A DNA stretch of 6,592 nucleotides from Rhizobiaceae bacterium. Lineage in GTDB: Bacteria > Pseudomonadota > Alphaproteobacteria > Rhizobiales > Rhizobiaceae. Position 1 is the stretch's first letter. Each line of letters begins with the position of its first letter. Shown here piece by piece: positions 1-6,592 of this stretch. The notes beneath the pieces are model-generated. The model ran no database searches. It saw only the letters and a program-made list of their open reading frames with translations, and was not told where the DNA came from. The position numbers and the translations under genes were made by a program. The stretch spans positions 1-6,592 of the forward strand of contig CAJYRE010000506.1 in the NCBI GenBank assembly GCA_913776675.1, read 5' to 3'.

Positions 1-912
<912 letters not shown>

Positions 913-935
913 TTGACGAAAGATCAAAAGCAGTT

Positions 936-966
936 ACCGCCGGAGCGATCCGGCGGTTGTTCTTTG
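936..966 (+). terminator. Intrinsic terminator of the chemoreceptor gene
   Basis: A perfect 8-bp GC-rich stem, ACCGCCGG (936-943) with CCGGCGGT (950-957), encloses a 6-nt loop. It is followed by the U-rich stretch TGTTCTTT. It starts 23 bases after the MCP stop codon (910-912), as expected for a Rho-independent terminator. Confidence 0.8.
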
Positions 967-1003
967 CCAGATTGTTTTTCCTCATAAGCCTTCTCGAATA
1001 CAG

Positions 1004-1080
1004 GACAATAAGGGCGGGGGAGCGCCAAAGAGCGCTGGCTACAACGACGTAGGGGGTGGCAAACGCCCCCCCTTTCGTTT
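1004..1080 (+). ncRNA. Candidate trans-acting small RNA (about 77 nt)
   Basis: This stretch lies after the MCP terminator, has no ORF, and ends in its own strong + strand intrinsic terminator. That is the arrangement expected for an independent small transcript. Foldable elements in order are AGCGC (1021-1025) with GCGCT (1032-1036), CTAC (1039-1042) with GTAG (1049-1052), and the terminator stem at 1051-1073; the last two compete for two bases. A weak sigma70-like promoter is possible: TTGTTT (972-977), a 16-nt spacer and TCGAAT (994-999), giving a start near 1004-1007. Size and three-stem layout recall the alphaproteobacterial suhB/alpha-r8 (MmgR) sRNAs, but that comparison is from memory and unverified. 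Alternatively it is only a second terminator behind the MCP gene. The 5' end is a guess. Confidence 0.42.
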
Positions 1081-1081
1081 T
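1051..1081 (+). terminator. Strong intrinsic terminator, probably of the candidate sRNA
   Basis: AGGGGG (1051-1056) pairs with CCCCCT (1068-1073). After a bulged T, GGC (1058-1060) pairs with GCC (1065-1067) around the loop AAAC. The stem is followed by TTCGTTTT, a U-rich tail on the + strand only. On the opposite strand no U tract follows, so it serves rightward transcription. It lies about 140 bases beyond the MCP stop and behind that gene's own terminator. Confidence 0.65.
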
Positions 1082-1163
1082 AGAGCGGTTTTCCGTCCGG
1101 AAATGCTTGAAAACAAAGAGTGAGAGCGTTTCATTGTTTCCGTGAAACAGTGAAACGCTCTAG
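1081..1163. repeat. Palindromic intergenic mosaic element (RIME/Bru-RS-like)
   Basis: The element is bounded by inverted ends TAGAGCG (1081-1087) and CGCTCTA (1156-1162). Inside are a small palindrome TTCCG-TC-CGGAA (1091-1102) and a large one. In the large one AGAGCGTTTCATTGTTTC (1123-1140) faces GAAACAGTGAAACGCTCT (1144-1161): 18 pairs with one G-U and a 3-base loop. Short two-palindrome intergenic elements of this kind are known in Rhizobiales (RIME and Bru-RS families). Assigning it to a named family is inference, and other genomic copies cannot be seen here. Confidence 0.7.
1123..1161 (-). terminator. Possible terminator for the leftward beta-oxidation genes
   Basis: Read on the minus strand, the 18-bp stem-loop of the mosaic element lies 17 bases after the fadJ stop codon. 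It is followed by CACTCTTTGTTTTC, a loosely U-rich tail. No other hairpin occurs between it and fadJ, so the repeat may have been co-opted as the operon terminator. The tail is interrupted and the stem is AU-containing, so efficiency is uncertain. Confidence 0.45.
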
Positions 1164-1178
1164 ATCGCAGTTGTCAGG

Positions 1179-3392
1179 TCACGCTGCCGTCTGCACAGCG
1201 CCATAGGGATCAAAACGTCCGTAGAACGTCTCGCCCTTCTGTGCCATGTCCTTCAGAAGCGGCGTTGGGGCAAAATGTGGCCCATAATCCTTCGCCAGCT
1301 TTTCGCACAATGTCACGAAGGTCTTTACACCCATGCCGTCGATGTAGGACAGCGCCCCGCCGGTGTAGGGGGCAAAGCCGAAGCCGAGGATGGAGCCGAC
1401 ATCGGCTTCGCGCGGATCGGTGACAATGCCTTCTTCCACCGTGCGGGCGGCTTCCAGCGCGATTGTCACCAGCAGGCGTTGCTTCAGAACAGTGACATCG
1501 ACCGCATCCGGCTTTTTCTGCGGGTAGAGGTCTTTCAGACCCGGCCAGAGGGATTTTTTCAATGGCTTGGCCGGATAATCATAGAAGCCCTTGCCGTTTT
1601 TGCGGCCACGGCGGTCCAGATCATCCACCAGCTTGTTGATCAGGCTCATGTGTTTGGGATCAACCGAGGCCTCACCCAGATCGGCAATCGAGGCTTTCAT
1701 GATCTTCTGTGACAGGTCCACCGCCACTTCGTCGTTGAGCGACAGTGGGCCAACCGGCATGCCTGCCATTTTCGCGGCATTTTCGATCATCACCGCAGGC
1801 ACGCCTTCAATCAGCATGTCATAGGCTTCGTTGATGTAGCGGAAGACGCAGCGGTTGACGAAGAAGCCGCGGGTGTCATTCACAACGATTGGCGTTTTCT
1901 TGATTTTTGAGACGTAATCCAGTGCTACAGCCAGCGCCTTGTCGCCTGTCTGCTCACCCACAATCACTTCCGTCAGCATCATCTTTTCAACCGGCGAGAA
2001 GAAATGCACGCCAATGAAATCCACCGGACGCTTGGAGTTTTTGGCAAGACCCGTGATCGGCAAGGTCGAGGTGTTGGAGGCAAAAATTGCCCCTTCCGGC
2101 AGGACTGCTTCCACCTTTTCAATCACAGCCTTTTTCACATCGCGGTCTTCAAACACCGCTTCAATCACCAGATCAGCGTCAGACAAAGAGCCGTAATCCT
2201 CGGTGGGGATGATCAGAGACAGCAGCTTTTCGCCTGCTTCCTTGGTCATCTTGCCCTTGCCAATGGCACCTGCAACAAGCCCTTCGGCAACAGACTTACC
2301 CTTGGCTGCGGCTTCCATATCGCGGTCAATCAGCACCACGGCAAGGCCAGCCGCTGCGGTCACATAGGCAATGGATGCGCCCATGAAGCCAGCGCCAACC
2401 ACGCCGACTTTTTTGATATCGCTCTTTGGCTGGCCGGCAGGGCGGCGCGCACCCTTGCCCAGTTCCTGAAGCGAGATGAACAGCGAACGGATCATCGAAA
2501 AGGCTTCGGTGGTCTGCACAATTTGGGTGAAATAGCGCTGTTCAATGCGAAGGCCGGTGTCAAATGGCACTTGCAGGCCTTCATACACGCATTTCAAAAT
2601 CGCCAGCGCTGCGGGGTAATTGCCTGCGGTTTCCCGGCGCAAAATGGCGGGGGCTGCTGGCCAGAGCTGGGCCGAGGCCGGTGTCCAGATGCCACCGCCG
2701 GGGGCTTTGAAACCCTTTTCATCCCATGGCGCAACTGGCTTCAAACCATCCTTGATCATCTGCTTGGCAGCCGTAATCAACTGATCCGGCTCCACCACCT
2801 GATGCACAAGGTTCATGGCCTTGGCGCGTTGCGGGGTGAGGGTCTGGCCCGTCGTCATCATTTGCAGGGCGTCTTGCGCATTTGTCAGGCGTGATACGCG
2901 CTGCGTGCCACCAGCACCCGGGAAAATCCCGACTTTCACTTCCGGCAGCGCCAGCTTCACGGATTTATCATTCGAGGCCACGCGGCCATGGCAGGCCAGC
3001 GACAGCTCAAACGCGCCGCCCATGCAGGTGCCATTGATGGCCGAGACCCATGGCTTGCCGTTGGTCTCAATCTTGCGCCACAGCCAGCTCATGCGGCCAG
3101 CGGCGTCAAACAGCTTTTGCACGGCATTGGCCGGGTCTTTGACCTTTTCCTCATGCAGCATGGAGAACATGCCCTTGATCATCGTCAGATCAGCGCCGCC
3201 AGAAAAGGCGGATTTGCCAGAGGTGAAGACCACGCCCTTGACGGCCTCATCCGCCACGGTTGCGTCCACAATCGCTTCAATCTCGTCCATCACCTCAACG
3301 GTGAACACGTTCATGCTCTTGTCGGGCATATTCCATGTCACAAGGGCAATGCCGTCTGCATCGGTCTCAACGGTGAAATTCTTATAGGTCAT
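1179..3392 (-). CDS. fadJ: FadJ-type multifunctional beta-oxidation enzyme (enoyl-CoA hydratase / 3-hydroxyacyl-CoA dehydrogenase)
   Basis: This cytoplasmic enzyme hydrates trans-2-enoyl-CoA and oxidises the 3-hydroxyacyl-CoA with NAD+, the second and third steps of each beta-oxidation cycle. From the chosen start it has 737 residues, close to the usual 700-740. Residues 1-200 are a crotonase domain with oxyanion-hole segments FSGGADL (63-69) and NGTCMGG (120-126). Its catalytic glutamates are Glu129 (in FELSLACH) and Glu151 (in LPEVKVG). From about 329 a Rossmann domain carries GAGFMG (333-338), then Ser442 in NTST, catalytic His463 in HFFSPV paired with Glu475, and Asn513 in FFVNR. Two 3HCDH C-terminal domains follow, including GRKNGKGFYDYP (596-607). 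The ATG at 3390-3392 lies 7 nt from GGAGG; the in-frame ATG at 3396-3398 is only 1 nt away and would add two residues. It starts 15 bases after the thiolase stop and is surely co-transcribed. FadB versus FadJ naming rests on overall similarity. Confidence 0.95.
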   Translation of the reverse strand: MTYKNFTVETDADGIALVTWNMPDKSMNVFTVEVMDEIEAIVDATVADEAVKGVVFTSGKSAFSGGADLTMIKGMFSMLHEEKVKDPANAVQKLFDAAGRMSWLWRKIETNGKPWVSAINGTCMGGAFELSLACHGRVASNDKSVKLALPEVKVGIFPGAGGTQRVSRLTNAQDALQMMTTGQTLTPQRAKAMNLVHQVVEPDQLITAAKQMIKDGLKPVAPWDEKGFKAPGGGIWTPASAQLWPAAPAILRRETAGNYPAALAILKCVYEGLQVPFDTGLRIEQRYFTQIVQTTEAFSMIRSLFISLQELGKGARRPAGQPKSDIKKVGVVGAGFMGASIAYVTAAAGLAVVLIDRDMEAAAKGKSVAEGLVAGAIGKGKMTKEAGEKLLSLIIPTEDYGSLSDADLVIEAVFEDRDVKKAVIEKVEAVLPEGAIFASNTSTLPITGLAKNSKRPVDFIGVHFFSPVEKMMLTEVIVGEQTGDKALAVALDYVSKIKKTPIVVNDTRGFFVNRCVFRYINEAYDMLIEGVPAVMIENAAKMAGMPVGPLSLNDEVAVDLSQKIMKASIADLGEASVDPKHMSLINKLVDDLDRRGRKNGKGFYDYPAKPLKKSLWPGLKDLYPQKKPDAVDVTVLKQRLLVTIALEAARTVEEGIVTDPREADVGSILGFGFAPYTGGALSYIDGMGVKTFVTLCEKLAKDYGPHFAPTPLLKDMAQKGETFYGRFDPYGAVQTAA

Positions 3393-3398
3393 TGTCAT

Positions 3399-3405
3399 CC
3401 CTCCC
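3399..3405 (-). promoter_or_regulatory. Ribosome binding site of fadJ (decides the start)
   Basis: The minus strand reads GGGAGGG directly before ATGACAATG. The GGAGG core (3404-3400) is 1 nt from the first ATG but 7 nt from the second, which favours the second ATG (3392) as start. It sits in the 15-base gap after the thiolase stop codon, which suggests translational coupling. Confidence 0.75.
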
Positions 3406-3407
3406 GA

Positions 3408-4616
3408 TCAGACGCGTTCAATAACAGTTGCCGTACCCATGCCCGCGCCAATGCAGAGCGTGACCAGTGCGGTGTTGAGATCGCGCCGCTCCAACTCATC
3501 CAGCACGGTGCCGAGAATCATCGCGCCCGTGGCTCCCAGAGGATGGCCCATGGCAATGGCACCGCCGTTGACGTTCATCACATCATGCGACACATCAAAA
3601 TGCTGCATGAAGCGCAAGACCACGGCGGCAAAGGCCTCGTTCAGCTCAAACAGATCAATATCGGCCAGCGTCATGCCGGTTTTTTTAAAAAGCTTTTCCG
3701 TCACATCGACTGGGCCGGTCAGCATCAAAGCCGGATCAGAGCCGATATTGGCGAAAGCGCGAATGCGCGCCCGTGGCTTCAAGCCCATGCTCTCGCCGCC
3801 CGCCTTGGAGCCCAGCAGCACAACACCGGAACCATCGACAATACCGGAGGAATTGCCCGCATGGTGGACGTAATTGATCTTCTCGATTTCCGGATGCGCC
3901 TGAATGCCCACGGCTTCAAAGCCGCCCATTTCGCCTGGCATCTGGAAGGACGGGTTCAACCCCGCCAGTGATTGCATATCGGTGCCGGGGCGCATGTGCT
4001 CATCATGGGCCAGAATGGTCAGACCGTTGTGATCCTTCACAGGCACCACGGATTTATCGAAATAACCGCTCTTCCACGCATGGGCCGCGCGCTTCTGGCT
4101 CTCCACGGCGTAGGCGTCCACGTCGTCGCGGGAGAAGCCGTATTTTGTGGCGATCAGATCAGCAGACACGCCCTGCGGCATGAAAAACGCTGGAAAGTTG
4201 ACAGATGGGTCCATGAACCACGCACCGCCCGACATGCCAAGCCCGACGCGCGACATGCTTTCCACGCCACCGGCAATCACAATATCATCGGCACCAGCGG
4301 CAATTTTACCAGAGGCAAAATTCACGGCATCCAGGCCAGAGGCGCAAAAGCGCGAAATCTGCATGCCCGGTGCCTTGGTGGAATAGCCCGCCTCAAAGGC
4401 CGCAGCCTTGGGGATCACCGCGCCCGCATCCATCACCGGATCAACGCAGCCCATGATGATGTCATCCACCGTGGATGTATCAAGGCCGTTGCGGTCGCGG
4501 ATGGCTTCCAGCGCCTTGGCAGCAAGGCGCACCGATGGCACTTCATGCAGCGCGCCATCCTTCTTGCCGCGGCCGCGCGGCGTACGCACGTGATCATAAA
4601 CGTATACGTCAGTCAT
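3408..4616 (-). CDS. fadA: Thiolase: acetyl-CoA C-acyltransferase (3-ketoacyl-CoA thiolase)
   Basis: This enzyme cleaves 3-ketoacyl-CoA with CoA to acetyl-CoA and an acyl-CoA two carbons shorter, the last step of beta-oxidation; it is presumably the cytoplasmic partner of the FadJ protein encoded next to it. From the chosen start it has 402 residues, normal for the family. Visible are nucleophile Cys91 in SRFCASGLDAVN, the HHAGNSSGIVDGSG segment (251-264), NEAFA (326-330), His358 in GGAIAMGHPLGATG, and the second active-site cysteine Cys388 in LCIGAGMG. The frame stays open upstream to an ATG at 4700, but that adds 28 residues encoded by repeat sequence. The ATG at 4616 has a Shine-Dalgarno sequence 7 nt away and gives the family-like N-terminus MTDVYVYDHVRTPRGRG. 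fadJ follows after 15 bases. A biosynthetic acetoacetyl-CoA thiolase cannot be excluded by motifs alone, but the context argues for beta-oxidation. The symbol follows the role, since FadA and FadI are not separable here. Confidence 0.94.
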   Translation of the reverse strand: MTDVYVYDHVRTPRGRGKKDGALHEVPSVRLAAKALEAIRDRNGLDTSTVDDIIMGCVDPVMDAGAVIPKAAAFEAGYSTKAPGMQISRFCASGLDAVNFASGKIAAGADDIVIAGGVESMSRVGLGMSGGAWFMDPSVNFPAFFMPQGVSADLIATKYGFSRDDVDAYAVESQKRAAHAWKSGYFDKSVVPVKDHNGLTILAHDEHMRPGTDMQSLAGLNPSFQMPGEMGGFEAVGIQAHPEIEKINYVHHAGNSSGIVDGSGVVLLGSKAGGESMGLKPRARIRAFANIGSDPALMLTGPVDVTEKLFKKTGMTLADIDLFELNEAFAAVVLRFMQHFDVSHDVMNVNGGAIAMGHPLGATGAMILGTVLDELERRDLNTALVTLCIGAGMGTATVIERV

Positions 4617-4623
4617 TGTCTCT

Positions 4624-4628
4624 CTCCC
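4624..4628 (-). promoter_or_regulatory. Ribosome binding site of the thiolase gene
   Basis: The minus strand reads TAGGGAGAGAGACAATG. Its GGAG (4627-4624) is 7 nt from the ATG at 4616, which supports this start over the upstream in-frame ATG at 4700. The first G of GGGAG is also the last base of a repeat arm (TGCACTAG on the minus strand), so the site touches the mosaic element. Confidence 0.75.
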
Positions 4629-4739
4629 TAGTGCATCGATCCAAACGAAAGATTCATCTGAGTTTGGAAAAATCGATGCATAAACAAAAAACGAGTGCAC
4701 TAGAGCATGAACGAAGTGAATGCGTCAGTGCACTAGAGC
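4628..4739. repeat. Second palindromic mosaic element, in the leader of the thiolase gene
   Basis: Two units adjoin. The first is a long inverted repeat at 4632-4680 (separate entry). The second is a 13-base direct repeat AGTGCACTAGAGC at 4694-4706 and 4727-4739, with a period of 33. The left edge CTAGTGCA (4628-4635) is inverted as TGCACTAG at 4697-4704 and 4730-4737, so the whole block has nested palindromic ends. It differs in sequence from the element at 1081-1163 apart from the shared TAGAGC boundary. It resembles dispersed rhizobial intergenic repeats; copy number cannot be judged from one window. No convincing -35/-10 pair was seen within it on the minus strand. Confidence 0.65.
4632..4680 (-). 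other. Stem-loop immediately upstream of the thiolase ribosome binding site
   Basis: TGCATCGAT (4632-4640) pairs perfectly with ATCGATGCA (4672-4680). After a 4-base bulge (4668-4671), CCAAAC (4641-4646) pairs with GTTTGG (4662-4667). This gives 15 base pairs and a 15-base loop that can itself form AGAT/ATCT. In the leftward mRNA the stem ends a few bases before the GGGAG of the thiolase gene. It may simply be part of the repeat, or it may influence translation or mRNA stability. Confidence 0.6.
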
Positions 4740-4759
4740 GGAAAGCTCCTGAATTTTGC

Positions 4760-4788
4760 AAATTGCCTCTCCCCGGCAAGGGAGAGGC
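4760..4788 (-). terminator. Hairpin after the acyl-CoA dehydrogenase gene (weak terminator or attenuator)
   Basis: GCCTCTCCC (4765-4773) and GGGAGAGGC (4780-4788) form a perfect 9-bp stem with a 6-nt loop, 9 bases beyond the dehydrogenase stop codon. On the minus strand the stem is followed by AATTTGCAAAATT, a poor U tract. It could terminate partially or protect the 3' end of the upstream message. Similar GGGAGAGGC palindromes are frequent between genes in alphaproteobacteria, so it may be another dispersed repeat. Confidence 0.45.
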
Positions 4789-4797
4789 TAAATCCCA

Positions 4798-6591
4798 TCA
4801 AAATGCCTCGGCAGCCATAGCCATCAGGCTGTCTGCGCCCGCTTCAATGCGGACTTTACGCAAAGCGGTTTCGGGCATGATCTTTTCCATGAAGAAGCGC
4901 CCGGTCAACAGCTTGTTGTTGTAATAATCTGCATCACCGGTGCCACTGTCCAATGCCTCCTGGGCGGCTTTGGCCATTTTGGCCCACATATAGCCCAGCA
5001 CCACCAGACCGAAGAGGTGCATGTAATCAGTTGATCCCGCACCCGCATTGTCGGGCTTGGCCATGGCGTTCTGCATGAACCACATGGTCGAGGCCTGAAG
5101 GTCGTTCAGCCCTTTCTTCAAATGCTTGGTGAAGAAGGACAGTTTTTCATCGCCCCGGTTTTCTTCGCAGAAAGTGCCGATTTCATTGAACAGCGCCATC
5201 ACCGCACGGCCACCGTTGAGGCCCAGCTTGCGCCCCACCAGATCGAGCGCCTGAATGCCATTGGCCCCTTCGTAAATCATCGCAATGCGGGCATCGCGCA
5301 CATATTGGCTCATGCCCCATTCTTCGATGTAGCCATGGCCGCCATAGACTTGCTGTGCCATCACGGCATGGTCAAAGCCCTTGTCGGTCAACACGCCTTT
5401 GAGAATCGGGGTCATCAGGCCGAGAATATCATCGGCAGTCTGCTTTTCCGCAGCATCAGAGGAACGGTGAGCAATGTCTGATTTTAAGGCCGTCCAAAGC
5501 GTAAAGGCGCGGCCAGCTTCGTTAAAGGCCTTGATGGTCATCAGGCTGCGGCGAATATCGGGGTGAACGATGATGGGATCGGCCTTTTTGTCCGGTGCCT
5601 TGACGCCGGACAGGGCGCGGCCCTGAATACGCTCACGGGCGTACGCCACGGCATTCTGATAGGCCACTTCCGCGATGGAGAGACCTTGCAGGCCAACGCC
5701 CAGACGTGCCTCGTTCATCATCACAAACATGGCCGAGAGGCCCTTGTTTTCCGCACCAATCAGATAGCCGGTGGCTTCATCATAATTCATCACGCAGGTG
5801 GCATTGCCGTGAATGCCCATCTTGTGCTCGATCGCGCCACAGGACACGCCATTGCGCTCCCCAAGGCTGCCATCGTCATTGACGATGATTTTCGGCACGA
5901 TGAACAGCGAAATCCCCTTGGTGCCTTCCGGCGCGCCCTCGATGCGGGCCAGCACCAGATGGATGATATTCTCGGTCATCCCGTGTTCGCCTGCCGAGAT
6001 GAAAATTTTCTGGCCGGAGATTTTGTAGGTGCCATCGCCATTCGGCACAGCCTTGGTGCGCAACAGGCCAAGGTCGGTGCCGCAATGCGGCTCGGTGAGG
6101 TTCATGGTGCCAGACCAGATGCCTTCGACCATTTTGGGAAGATACGTGGCTTTCTGCGCATCCGATCCATGCACCAGAATGGCGGCAATCGCCCCTTGGG
6201 TGAGGCCCGGATACATCATCAAGGCCATATTGGCTGACGACATGTATTCGCCAACCGCAGCATGCAGCGTATAAGGCAGGCCCTGACCGCCAAATTCTGC
6301 AGGCACGGCAAGCCCGCTCCAGCCGCCTTCGCAATAGGCATCATAGGCCTGCTTGAAACCCTTGGGCACGGTGACAGAGCCATCGTCATGGCGGGTACAA
6401 CCTTCCTGATCACCAGAGAGGTTGAGCGGGAAAAGCTGCTCTTCAGCAAGCTTGGCGGCTTCGCCCAAAATTGCTTCGATCATGTCGGGTGTTGCGTCTT
6501 CAAAGCCGGGAAGATTGTTGTAGCGTTCCAGGCCGAGAACGGTGTTGAGAATGAAGAGCGTATCCGCGACGGGCGCTTTGTAAGCGGGCAT
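4798..6591 (-). CDS. Acyl-CoA dehydrogenase (FadE-like, long form with C-terminal extension)
   Basis: This FAD enzyme oxidises acyl-CoA to trans-2-enoyl-CoA, the first step of beta-oxidation, presumably passing electrons to electron-transfer flavoprotein. Its 597 residues make it the long form, about 200 longer than the classical 380-400-residue enzymes. A short N-terminal segment (1-32, [20 protein letters not shown]) is typical of this subgroup. The flavin/substrate motif [11 protein letters not shown] (163-173) and the middle beta domain ([13 protein letters not shown] onward) follow. Then come [21 protein letters not shown] (416-436) and the catalytic-base candidate Glu441 in [13 protein letters not shown]. 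About 470-597 form the extra C-terminal domain of the subgroup. The start ATG is at the window edge (6589-6591) with one base left, so its RBS is not visible, but the N-terminus looks family-like and complete. It lies 181 bases upstream of the thiolase gene, same strand. Chain-length preference cannot be read from the sequence; a DmdC-like methylthioalkanoyl-CoA dehydrogenase is a less likely alternative of the same fold. Confidence 0.93.
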   Translation of the reverse strand: MPAYKAPVADTLFILNTVLGLERYNNLPGFEDATPDMIEAILGEAAKLAEEQLFPLNLSGDQEGCTRHDDGSVTVPKGFKQAYDAYCEGGWSGLAVPAEFGGQGLPYTLHAAVGEYMSSANMALMMYPGLTQGAIAAILVHGSDAQKATYLPKMVEGIWSGTMNLTEPHCGTDLGLLRTKAVPNGDGTYKISGQKIFISAGEHGMTENIIHLVLARIEGAPEGTKGISLFIVPKIIVNDDGSLGERNGVSCGAIEHKMGIHGNATCVMNYDEATGYLIGAENKGLSAMFVMMNEARLGVGLQGLSIAEVAYQNAVAYARERIQGRALSGVKAPDKKADPIIVHPDIRRSLMTIKAFNEAGRAFTLWTALKSDIAHRSSDAAEKQTADDILGLMTPILKGVLTDKGFDHAVMAQQVYGGHGYIEEWGMSQYVRDARIAMIYEGANGIQALDLVGRKLGLNGGRAVMALFNEIGTFCEENRGDEKLSFFTKHLKKGLNDLQASTMWFMQNAMAKPDNAGAGSTDYMHLFGLVVLGYMWAKMAKAAQEALDSGTGDADYYNNKLLTGRFFMEKIMPETALRKVRIEAGADSLMAMAAEAF

Positions 6592-6592
6592 G

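Noticed and set aside
1081..1163. CRISPR or attachment site interpretation of the palindromes
   Set aside because: There is no regular repeat-spacer periodicity, no cas gene and no integrase or tRNA end nearby; a dispersed palindromic element explains it.
2004..3971. Long + strand ORFs (296 and 327 codons) antisense to fadJ and thiolase
   Set aside because: They lie wholly opposite well-supported genes, have no recognisable domains and have histidine/arginine-rich composition typical of antisense frames of GC-biased codons.
3972..4631. 219-codon + strand ORF opposite the thiolase N-terminal half
   Set aside because: Antisense shadow: composition rich in His, Gly and Ala with no family motifs, and its end runs into the thiolase start region.
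5563..6237. 224-codon + strand ORF opposite the acyl-CoA dehydrogenase
   Set aside because: No motif or convincing RBS; it mirrors the codon bias of the dehydrogenase.
5876..6449. Minus-strand ORFs of 152 and 76 codons overlapping the dehydrogenase in other frames
   Set aside because: They are out-of-frame readings of the dehydrogenase gene, which itself is intact with all motifs; no frameshift is needed.

Overview
The window looks like ordinary chromosome of an alphaproteobacterium, most likely Rhizobiaceae (Agrobacterium, Rhizobium, Allorhizobium or a close relative). The evidence is the protein style of the acyl-CoA dehydrogenase, thiolase and FadJ-type set, the moderately GC-rich coding sequence, and two palindromic intergenic elements of the TAGAGCG...CGCTCTA kind that I associate with rhizobial genomes. 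The genus is inferred from recall; no search was run.

Layout. Positions 1-912 (+) hold the 3' part of a methyl-accepting chemotaxis protein gene whose 5' end lies outside the window. Positions 913-1178 are a convergent intergenic region. It holds an intrinsic terminator for the MCP gene, a second strong + strand terminator that may end a small RNA of about 77 nt, and a palindromic mosaic repeat that can also act as terminator for the opposite strand. Positions 1179-6591 (-) carry three fatty-acid beta-oxidation genes, transcribed in this order: FAD-dependent acyl-CoA dehydrogenase (6591-4798), thiolase (4616-3408) and FadJ-type enoyl-CoA hydratase/3-hydroxyacyl-CoA dehydrogenase (3392-1179). 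Only 15 bases separate the last two genes, so they surely form one transcription unit. The dehydrogenase is separated from the thiolase by 181 bases containing a perfect 9-bp hairpin and a second mosaic palindromic repeat, so co-transcription there is probable but may be attenuated or supported by mRNA processing.

Together the three enzymes cover the whole beta-oxidation spiral: acyl-CoA to 2-enoyl-CoA (dehydrogenase), to 3-hydroxyacyl-CoA and 3-ketoacyl-CoA (FadJ), to acetyl-CoA plus a shortened acyl-CoA (thiolase). No acyl-CoA synthetase, electron-transfer flavoprotein or regulator gene is present. All key catalytic residues are visible in all three proteins.

I found no previously undescribed protein system. 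The parts most worth a second look are non-coding: the candidate sRNA at about 1004-1080 and the repeat-derived leader in front of the thiolase gene, whose hairpins abut its ribosome binding site.
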